DNA of 11,251 nt from positions 20,727 through 31,977 of the forward strand of contig JAOZSP010000001.1 of NCBI GenBank assembly GCA_029939615.1, in the 5' to 3' direction. The notes beneath the pieces are model-generated. The model saw only the letters and a list, made by a program, of their open reading frames with translations. It ran no database searches and had not been told where the DNA came from. Positions 6,255 through 11,251 of this stretch are shown piece by piece. This DNA is from Candidatus Izemoplasma sp. Its GTDB lineage: Bacteria > Bacillota_I > Bacilli_A > Izemoplasmatales > Izemoplasmataceae. The first letter of the stretch is position 1; each line of letters starts with the position of its first letter. Made by a program: the position numbers and the translations under genes.

Positions 6255-8043
6255 AAATACTTATTATCGCATCAACAGGGCATACATTTTTACATATACC
6301 ACATTTAATACAAGCTGATGTGTCAATTTCATGTTTTTCTTTAACTGCACCTGTTATGCAATCGACAGGGCAATTTATTGCACATTTTCTACATCCAATA
6401 CAATCATCTGTAACTTCAAAATGAATTAATGCTTTACATACACCACCAGGACATACTTTTTCTACTACGTGTGATTCGAATTCAGGGCGGAAGTGCTCTA
6501 ACATTGATAATATAGGGTTTGGAGCAGCTTGTCCAAGCCCACATAGTGATGAACTTTTAACTGTTTTTGCCAAAGCTTCTAAACGATCAATATCTTCTAA
6601 AGTTCCCTCTCCTGAAGAAATAATTTCTAACATTTCATACATTTTTTTTGTACCTTCTCTACAAGGGGTACATTTTCCGCAAGATTCCTCAACTGTGAAT
6701 TCTAAATAGAAACGGCAGATATCTACAAGACAACTATCTTCATCAATTACAACCATTCCACCTGAACCCATCATTGAACCTACTTCAATTAATGTTTCAT
6801 ATTCTATTTTTAAATCTAATAAACTTTCAGGAATTGCTCCTCCTGAAGGCCCACCAGTTTGAACTGCTTTTAAAGCTTTATTTTTAGGGATTCCTCCACC
6901 GATATCATAAATAACTTCACGAAGGGTTGTTCCCATTGGTACTTCTACTAACCCGGCGTTCATAATGTTTCCGCCAAGACTAAATACTTTTGTTCCTTTA
7001 GATTTTTCAGTACCAATTTTTGCAAATTCTTTGGCACCACCATAAATAATTGCAGGGATATTAGCTAAGGTCTCAACATTATTAATAATTGTTGGTTTAC
7101 CCCATAATCCTTTGATTGCTGGGAAAGGAGGTTTGTTTCTTGACATTCCTCTTCCACCTTCTATAGAAGCAATTAGAGCGGTTTCTTCACCACAAACGAA
7201 AGCACCTGCACCTAAACGGATTTCAATATCAAAATCAAAACCACTACCAAAAATATTTTTACCAAGAAGTCCAAGTTCTTTTGATTGAGAAATAGCTATT
7301 TTTAGTTTTTCAATAGCCGAAGGGTATTCTATACGAACATAAACAAAACCTTTGTTTGCACCTATAGCATAACCGGCAATCATTAAACCTTCTAGTATAC
7401 TATGAGGGTCTCCTTCTAAAAGAGCTCTGTCCATAAATGCTCCAGGGTCTCCTTCGTCAGCGTTACATATTACATATTTTTGATCGTTTTCATTGTTGTA
7501 TGCAAATTTCCATTTTAGACCAGTTGGAAATCCACCACCACCACGTCCGCGTAATCCTGATGCCATCATTTCTTCAATAACTTCAAGTGGAGTCATTTCT
7601 AAAAGTGCTTTTCCTAGACCACGATACCCATCTTTGGCGATGTACTCTTCGATATCATCTGGGTTAATTAATCCGCAGTTACGAAGTGCAATTCGTGTTT
7701 GTTTTGAATAGAATTTTATTTCATCAAAAGCAATGATGTCTTTTGATGCTGTCAATGTTTCATCAAAGACTAGTTTTTCAACGATACGTCCTTTATATAA
7801 GTGTTCCTCACAGATAGTTTTAATATCTTTGGCTTTTACTTGAGCATAAAATACACCCTCTGGGTATACTATGACAAAAGGTCCCTGTTCACAAAGACCA
7901 ACACAACCTGTGTTTACTAATTTTATTTCATCTCTAATTTCTAATCTTGCTAAATGTTCTTCAAACTCAGCACTTAAGGTTTTTGCTCCTCTACTGACAC
8001 AGTTTGAACCACTACAAATTAGGACGTGTGCTCTTTCAATCAT
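6253..8043 (-). CDS. hydB: NuoF-like flavoprotein subunit of NAD-linked [FeFe] hydrogenase (HydB/HndC type)
   Basis: A 596-residue subunit where NAD(H) and FMN meet the iron-sulfur chain. Domains in order: thioredoxin-fold [2Fe-2S] (C10, C15, C47, C51), the 51-kDa complex I fold with FMN loop GLRGRGGGGFPTGLKW (163-178), NADEGDPGAFMDR (194-206) and AGAFVCGEETALIASIEG (279-296), an SLBB-like segment (about 350-430), the N3-type [4Fe-4S] site (C455, C458, C461, C501), a CPGGVC pair (C531, C536), and two C-terminal ferredoxin-like [4Fe-4S] sites (C548/C551/C554/C558 and C578/C581/C584/C588). This layout, with the extra N- and C-terminal modules, is that of HydB of bifurcating hydrogenases rather than plain NuoF. 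The start is an ATG with GGGGTG (8050-8055) 6 nt upstream. 4 bases lie between the stop codon of the small [2Fe-2S] gene and the Shine-Dalgarno-linked ATG region; hydA follows directly. NADP-linked homologues exist, so the cofactor is not certain. Confidence 0.94.
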   Translation of the reverse strand: MIERAHVLICSGSNCVSRGAKTLSAEFEEHLARLEIRDEIKLVNTGCVGLCEQGPFVIVYPEGVFYAQVKAKDIKTICEEHLYKGRIVEKLVFDETLTASKDIIAFDEIKFYSKQTRIALRNCGLINPDDIEEYIAKDGYRGLGKALLEMTPLEVIEEMMASGLRGRGGGGFPTGLKWKFAYNNENDQKYVICNADEGDPGAFMDRALLEGDPHSILEGLMIAGYAIGANKGFVYVRIEYPSAIEKLKIAISQSKELGLLGKNIFGSGFDFDIEIRLGAGAFVCGEETALIASIEGGRGMSRNKPPFPAIKGLWGKPTIINNVETLANIPAIIYGGAKEFAKIGTEKSKGTKVFSLGGNIMNAGLVEVPMGTTLREVIYDIGGGIPKNKALKAVQTGGPSGGAIPESLLDLKIEYETLIEVGSMMGSGGMVVIDEDSCLVDICRFYLEFTVEESCGKCTPCREGTKKMYEMLEIISSGEGTLEDIDRLEALAKTVKSSSLCGLGQAAPNPILSMLEHFRPEFESHVVEKVCPGGVCKALIHFEVTDDCIGCRKCAINCPVDCITGAVKEKHEIDTSACIKCGICKNVCPVDAIISI

Positions 8044-8054
8044 TTAGTTCACCC

Positions 8055-8420
8055 CTATAATCTATATTTACCAATAACATTGTCTTGGACTACTTTGCCA
8101 CCAATTATATGTTCATTGATAATTCTCTCTGCAACTTCAACATCAACTCGACAATATGTAGTTCTTGTTTCACCTTGAAGCACCTCAACTATTGGTTCAA
8201 TAGCACATTCACCAATACATCCAACAGGTGTTACAGTAACTGCTTCTATGTTTTTGTTTGCGATTTCTTCAACTAATTTTGTCATTACAGGACGAGCTCC
8301 AGCACTGATACCACATGTAGCCATACCAACTAAAATTCTAATCCCATCATTTTTACCTCTCATTGTAACCTTACTCTGAGCGGCATCTCGAATTTTCTTT
8401 AAGTCGTCTAAAGATTTCAC
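8055..8420 (-). CDS. Small thioredoxin-fold [2Fe-2S] protein (HndB-like)
   Basis: A 121-residue protein resembling HndB and the N-terminal [2Fe-2S] domain of HydB. Motifs are VGMATCGISAGARPV (31-45, C36) and VGCIGECAIEP (66-76, C68 and C72). A further Cys, C90, lies in TYCRVD. Classical thioredoxin-like ferredoxins have CxxxxC plus CxxxC. Here the second position of the first pair is Gly41, so C90 could be the fourth ligand, or the cluster may be incomplete. It is probably an electron-carrying or assembly partner of the hydrogenase, by location between the ATPase gene and hydB. The start is GTG, overlapping the upstream TGA as GTGA, with AGGAGG 7-8 nt upstream, so translation is likely coupled. 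Confidence 0.85.
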   Translation of the reverse strand: MKSLDDLKKIRDAAQSKVTMRGKNDGIRILVGMATCGISAGARPVMTKLVEEIANKNIEAVTVTPVGCIGECAIEPIVEVLQGETRTTYCRVDVEVAERIINEHIIGGKVVQDNVIGKYRL

Positions 8421-8971
8421 GTTGTTTCCTCCTTATGAATATCAAGTATTCCTTCTTTAATATTATTTTTAATCCACAAGATTACATCATGACTTGTGAA
8501 TGGAATTCCATTTAGAACTTGTTTTACTTCTCTTGTATCAAAAATATATGTTTTTTTATTAAAGGTGTGTTCATAATAAATATCTATTTCTAGTTCGTTA
8601 AGAACTAATATAACCAATGTCTCTTCAATTTTACCTAAAGGAGCTCTATCAATATGATCATATTTGAAATTTGCGATTACCGAAGTGCCTTTTGCAAGGG
8701 TAGATTTAATTGTAAAATCACCATCTGTCATTTCAGCGGCCATTTTAAATAATGAAATCCCCAAACCTACTTTTCTAGTAGTTCTAGTAGTAAAGAAGGG
8801 ATCTGTAACTTCTGAAAGTGTTTTTTGATTCATACCACAACCATCATCATGAATAATAACTTGAAAACTATTTTGTGATAAATCTTCAGTAATAATAATT
8901 TTAATTAATGTTGCATTTGCTTTTATAGAATTTTGACAAATATCTAATATATGTAATGATAATTCATTCAA
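8417..8971 (-). CDS. GHKL-type ATPase (histidine-kinase-like ATP-binding domain) with an extra C-terminal domain
   Basis: A 184-residue protein if started at the TTG at 8971. It begins MNELSLHILDICQNSIKA, the usual start of this family in hydrogenase clusters. ATP-binding motifs are the N-box DICQNS (10-15, N14), HDDGCGM (41-47) as the G1 box, TTRKVGLGISLF (64-75) as lid and G2, and GTS (95-97). There is no phospho-accepting His or dimerisation domain, so it is not a complete sensor kinase. It may be a Ser/Thr kinase or an ATP-dependent switch. Residues about 105-184 form an additional alpha/beta domain that I cannot assign. The frame is open to 9010 and GTG at 8980 is an alternative start. 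TTG fits because the PHP stop codon (8975-8973) ends one base before it and GGTGA lies about 6 nt upstream. The gene overlaps the next one as GTGA. Confidence 0.75.
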   Translation of the reverse strand: MNELSLHILDICQNSIKANATLIKIIITEDLSQNSFQVIIHDDGCGMNQKTLSEVTDPFFTTRTTRKVGLGISLFKMAAEMTDGDFTIKSTLAKGTSVIANFKYDHIDRAPLGKIEETLVILVLNELEIDIYYEHTFNKKTYIFDTREVKQVLNGIPFTSHDVILWIKNNIKEGILDIHKEETT

Positions 8972-8972
8972 A

Positions 8973-9674
8973 TTAATCACCACTTTCAAAATATTTAAAG
9001 AATGCTTCAATACTTTTCTCTTTTAAATCTAAATAGTATTCACGCTCAGAGATGGTAAGTAATGAATGAGAATCAGAACTTGTGAGGATTTTATATCTAT
9101 TTAGGTAAGAGTTAGCGTTTAAGAATTCATCCATTCCAAATTGCTGAATTTCTATCCCATCAAATCTGATATCTTCAAGTTTAAATGAATTTAGAGCCGA
9201 TTTATGTTTTCTGTCTATATGTGCTAAAACAATTATACCTCTTAGTTCTTTAACTTTTTTATATAAGTCTTTAAAGGGGATTGAAGTGCTTAGTAAGGGC
9301 TTAGGAAATGTTTCTGAAGTTATATCGTATATATCAGTAATAACTTGATCACTTTCGCTAAATGGGGCCCATTTACCATTCAGGTGAAGCTCAATATAAC
9401 TATCTAATTTATGTGCGTCATTATAATTTCTAAAATAGCATAACACGTCAAAGTTTTCCTTAACGGTTACTTCAACACCGGGAATTAATATAAAATCATA
9501 AGCTTCTTCAATTTTTTCTATTGTTTTTAGTTGTTTAGTACTATTATGGTCTGTAATAGCTAAATAATCTAAGTTTTTAAGCATTGCCATATTGAGGATA
9601 TTATTGGGAGTCATTAATTCATCTGCATCAGGAGACAATATAGAATGAATGTGTAAATCATAATAAAATTTAAT
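8973..9674 (-). CDS. PHP-domain metal-dependent phosphoesterase, probably started at ATT
   Basis: A 233-residue protein when read from the ATT at 9674-9672. PHP metal ligands are then complete: DLHIHS (H8, H10), AITDH (D42, H43), PGVEV (E68), VLAHIDR (H152) and SSDSH (D201, H203). The family usually begins MKxFYDLHIHSxLSP, and here the frame reads KFYYDLHIHSILSP. No ATG, GTG or TTG precedes the HIH motif: the first is TTG at 9638, which would cut off H8 and H10, and an in-frame TAA lies at 9692-9690. GGGTG (9686-9682) is 7 nt from the ATT. ATA at 9680 is a poorer option because only about 1 nt separates it from GGGTG. The substrate is unknown; relatives cleave phosphate esters or nucleotides. 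It lies between a DRTGG gene and a GHKL ATPase gene and may act in signal turnover. Confidence 0.8.
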   Translation of the reverse strand: MKFYYDLHIHSILSPDADELMTPNNILNMAMLKNLDYLAITDHNSTKQLKTIEKIEEAYDFILIPGVEVTVKENFDVLCYFRNYNDAHKLDSYIELHLNGKWAPFSESDQVITDIYDITSETFPKPLLSTSIPFKDLYKKVKELRGIIVLAHIDRKHKSALNSFKLEDIRFDGIEIQQFGMDEFLNANSYLNRYKILTSSDSHSLLTISEREYYLDLKEKSIEAFFKYFESGD

Positions 9675-9686
9675 CTTTATACACCC
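9672..9686 (-). promoter_or_regulatory. Ribosome-binding site GGGTG and candidate ATT start codon of the PHP gene
   Basis: GGGTG at 9686-9682 can pair with the CACC part of the anti-Shine-Dalgarno sequence. It lies inside the last codons of the upstream DRTGG gene. After 7 bases comes ATT (9674-9672), followed in frame by the PHP metal-binding motif. No standard start codon is available in this stretch. Confidence 0.5.
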
Positions 9687-10009
9687 ATTTTAGATAGTTC
9701 TATTGTAATTTCTGCAGTTGTTAACTTGGTTGATAAAAGAGGCATTTTCAATTCATTAGCTTTAGTAATAATTTCTTTATTTACCTCTATATTGTGTGAA
9801 AACACAACACAACCTAAGTCGATTAAACTTGCAACTCCGAGAACATTAATATTATTCAATACTGTTATAAATATGTTGTCCTCATATGCGAATCCCATAA
9901 CATGACTTAATAAATCACATGCAAAAATTCCTTTAACAGTATTATTTAAGTTACCTTGTTGATTCAATAAAGTTAGGTGTTTAGATTGTAAAATGTCTTT
10001 AACTTGCAT
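9677..10009 (-). CDS. DRTGG-domain protein, short (110 residues)
   Basis: A single small domain of the DRTGG type, a fold found before CBS domains, in phosphate acetyltransferases and near HPr kinases, and thought to bind a regulatory ligand. Typical features are the leader MQVKDIL, FACDLLSHVMGFA (29-41), the hydrophobic strand IFITVLNNINVLGVASLIDL (46-65) and PLLSTKLTTAEI (90-101). Its FACDLLS and STKLT patterns match FVCDLMS and GTKLT in the 128-residue paralogue two genes upstream. The ATG lies inside the end of the RsbW-like gene (11-base overlap), with only a weak GGAAAAG upstream, which suggests coupled translation. The function is not established. I infer a role as a small sensor or adaptor in hydrogenase regulation. 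Confidence 0.75.
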   Translation of the reverse strand: MQVKDILQSKHLTLLNQQGNLNNTVKGIFACDLLSHVMGFAYEDNIFITVLNNINVLGVASLIDLGCVVFSHNIEVNKEIITKANELKMPLLSTKLTTAEITIELSKMGV

Positions 10010-10436
10010 AGCACTTTTCCGTTATATCGAATTTCATATAAAGGATAGTTCCTTTTTCAGATGATTCTAAATTCATTTCATCAGATACTGCTTTAATATT
10101 CGGAAGACCCATACCTGCACCAAATCCATTTTCAATTGCATATGAACTTGCGGTAGAATACCCTTTGGTTAAAGCTTTTTCGATACAAGGAATTCCTGGA
10201 CCAACATCTGTAAAAGTGATATCTACTTGATCATCAGAAATATTAACTATTACTGTACCACCGTATGAGTGAATAACAACGTTAATTTCTGCTTCATAAA
10301 CACCTATTGTAACTTGTTTGACAAATTCTCTTGATAATCCTCGTTTTTTTAATGCTCTTTTTGTGAGACTTGCAACAGTACCAGCGTTATTAATATCATT
10401 TCTTTCAATATTATATTTTTTGGAATAAGTATCCAA
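9999..10436 (-). CDS. RsbW/SpoIIAB-like anti-sigma-factor-type ATPase
   Basis: A 145-residue GHKL domain close in form to anti-sigma factor kinases of the RsbW/SpoIIAB group. The N-box is VYEAEINVVIHS (46-57, with E48 and N52), the G1 box is FTDVGPGIP (75-83), GFGAGMGLPNIK (104-115) forms the G2/lid region, and GT (129-130) follows. The length is normal. In RsbW the Glu and Asn of the N-box support phosphorylation of a Ser on an anti-anti-sigma partner. No STAS-domain partner or sigma factor is seen in the window, so the target may be a neighbouring DRTGG protein or something encoded elsewhere. The start is TTG (10436-10434) with GGAGG 10 nt upstream. No ATG or GTG fits better. It lies between two DRTGG genes. 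Confidence 0.82.
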   Translation of the reverse strand: MDTYSKKYNIERNDINNAGTVASLTKRALKKRGLSREFVKQVTIGVYEAEINVVIHSYGGTVIVNISDDQVDITFTDVGPGIPCIEKALTKGYSTASSYAIENGFGAGMGLPNIKAVSDEMNLESSEKGTILYMKFDITEKCYAS

Positions 10437-10438
10437 AA

Positions 10439-10825
10439 TTAGTTTTCCTCCAACACCGATTCATAACTTTTAACACCATTCACAAATAGTAAACCACTGG
10501 TTTTATACATTGTTAACTTGGTACCGATTAAAGTAATTCCGATTTCATCAGCTAAATCAATTACTGATTGTGTAGGAGTCTTGCCTCTAACAAAAATTAT
10601 TGTTTCTAAATCTAAAATTTCGGCAGTTCTTAAAGCTTGATTAGTTACTAATCCAGTAACTAAAGCTCCGTGAGCACCAATATGACTTGGCATGCTTTTT
10701 AATAGCATTAATGCATCACTCATTAAATCACACACAAAAGCATAATTTATTTCTCTTACACATCTAGGACATTCTAAATTGTATTGCTTTGCATTTATTA
10801 GTTTTAATACGCTATTAAGTTCCAT
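10439..10825 (-). CDS. DRTGG-domain protein (128 residues) with an N-terminal CPRC pair
   Basis: A DRTGG-type domain covering most of the protein: INYAFVCDLMSDALMLL (26-42), ALVTGLVTNQALRTAEILDL (54-73), IIFVRGKTP (76-84) and GTKLTMYKTSGLLF (101-114). C19 and C22 (ECPRC) together with C32 could form a metal or redox site. This is a suggestion only. The ATG directly follows the stop codon of hydC, with AGAGGT 6 nt upstream, so the gene is second in the operon. It is a paralogue of the 110-residue DRTGG protein further along. Proteins of this kind recur beside HydABC-type hydrogenases in anaerobes, but their role is not established. Confidence 0.78.
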   Translation of the reverse strand: MELNSVLKLINAKQYNLECPRCVREINYAFVCDLMSDALMLLKSMPSHIGAHGALVTGLVTNQALRTAEILDLETIIFVRGKTPTQSVIDLADEIGITLIGTKLTMYKTSGLLFVNGVKSYESVLEEN

Positions 10826-11224
10826 TTATTTACCTCTATATTTCTTAATAAGTCTTTTTGCTTTTGAAACATCCATTTCACCAATAACATCTTCATCAAA
10901 TGCCATTACTGGTGCCATACCACACGTTCCAATACATCTTATTGCCTCTAAAGTATAATACCCATCTTTTGTAGTTTCACCAACATCAATTCCAAGTTCA
11001 GTCTTAACTGCATCTAGGATTGTTTGAGCTCCTCGAACATAGCAAGGAGTACCTAAACAAACACCAATAATGTGTTTTCCTTTTGGACTCATACTGAAAC
11101 TAGAGTAAAAGGTAACAATACCATTAATTTCTGCAATCGGAACACCTATTTCTTCAGATACGATTTTTTGTACTTCAAGAGGAATACAGCTAAAGATTCG
11201 CTGAGCCTCGTGCAAAATTGGCAT
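10826..11224 (-). CDS. hydC: NuoE-like [2Fe-2S] subunit of NAD-linked [FeFe] hydrogenase (HydC/HndA type)
   Basis: A 132-residue thioredoxin-fold [2Fe-2S] subunit homologous to the 24-kDa subunit of complex I. The helical part includes ILHEAQRIFSCIPLEVQ (3-19) and IAEINGIVTFYSSFS (30-44). The cluster ligands are C56 and C61 (VCLGTPCYVRGA) and C97 and C101 (RCIGTCGMAP). It would pass electrons between HydB and HydA. The ATG at 11224 has AAAGGT (11236-11231) 6 nt upstream. The family is usually about 20-30 residues longer at the N-terminus. Here an in-frame TAA lies at 11251-11249, and the intervening codons read LKKLKGPI, which resembles the family leader. The gene therefore either has a short N-terminus or has lost its beginning. 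It is the first gene of the operon that is visible, and the promoter is outside the window. Confidence 0.9.
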   Translation of the reverse strand: MPILHEAQRIFSCIPLEVQKIVSEEIGVPIAEINGIVTFYSSFSMSPKGKHIIGVCLGTPCYVRGAQTILDAVKTELGIDVGETTKDGYYTLEAIRCIGTCGMAPVMAFDEDVIGEMDVSKAKRLIKKYRGK

Positions 11225-11251
11225 TATTGGACCTTTAAGTTTTTTAAGTTA

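Noticed and set aside
1..11251. Mycoplasma-type recoding of TGA as Trp
   Set aside because: TGA ends the XRE, fumarase alpha, fumarase beta and GHKL ATPase genes exactly at family-typical lengths or overlaps, and Trp is TGG.
1..11251. tRNA, rRNA, CRISPR array, insertion sequence or prophage parts
   Set aside because: I saw no cloverleaf-like segments, no regularly spaced repeats, no transposase motifs and no terminal inverted repeats.

Overview
This is an AT-rich stretch from a bacterium using the standard bacterial code: TGA ends several genes, and Trp is TGG. The gene content (class I two-subunit fumarase, short malic enzyme, trimeric NAD-linked [FeFe] hydrogenase) points to a strictly anaerobic fermenter. 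The low-GC Bacillota/Mycoplasmatota side of the tree (for example Izemoplasmatales- or Clostridia-like lineages) fits best. This placement is inferred from composition and gene families, not from a search.

Layout. (1) Bases 1-274: the 5' end of a leftward, probably TetR-family, regulator, cut by the window edge. A divergent intergenic region with six TGTTACA/TGTAACA-like half-sites follows. (2) 275-1381: a rightward XRE-type regulator with membrane segments, a 38-residue membrane peptide at 1143-1259 that is easily missed, and a bidirectional terminator. (3) 1464-4011, leftward: fumarase alpha, fumarase beta and malic enzyme, joined by ATGA stop/start overlaps. (4) 4012-4440: divergent promoter region and the rightward gene for ribosomal protein L31, with a leader hairpin and its own terminator. 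(5) 4450-11224, leftward: nine tightly packed genes, in transcription order NuoE-like (HydC), DRTGG protein, RsbW-like ATPase, second DRTGG protein, PHP phosphoesterase, second GHKL ATPase, small [2Fe-2S] thioredoxin-fold protein, NuoF-like flavoprotein (HydB) and [FeFe] hydrogenase (HydA), then a strong terminator. The promoter of this operon lies beyond the right edge.

How it may work together (inference). Fumarase and malic enzyme turn fumarate or malate into pyruvate with formation of NAD(P)H. HydABC-type hydrogenases re-oxidise NADH, in known cases together with reduced ferredoxin, and release H2. Both operons therefore belong to the same fermentative electron economy.

The most unusual part is the block of five small regulatory-looking genes inside the hydrogenase operon: two DRTGG proteins, two GHKL ATPases and a PHP protein. 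Similar genes sit next to HydABC in other anaerobes, but I know of no established function. Three details deserve checking. HydA has Gly where catalytic [FeFe] hydrogenases have the proton-relay Cys of the TSCCP motif. The PHP gene encodes its metal-binding HxH motif upstream of every ATG, GTG or TTG, which suggests an ATT start. The HydA ATG lies only 1 nt from a perfect Shine-Dalgarno sequence.
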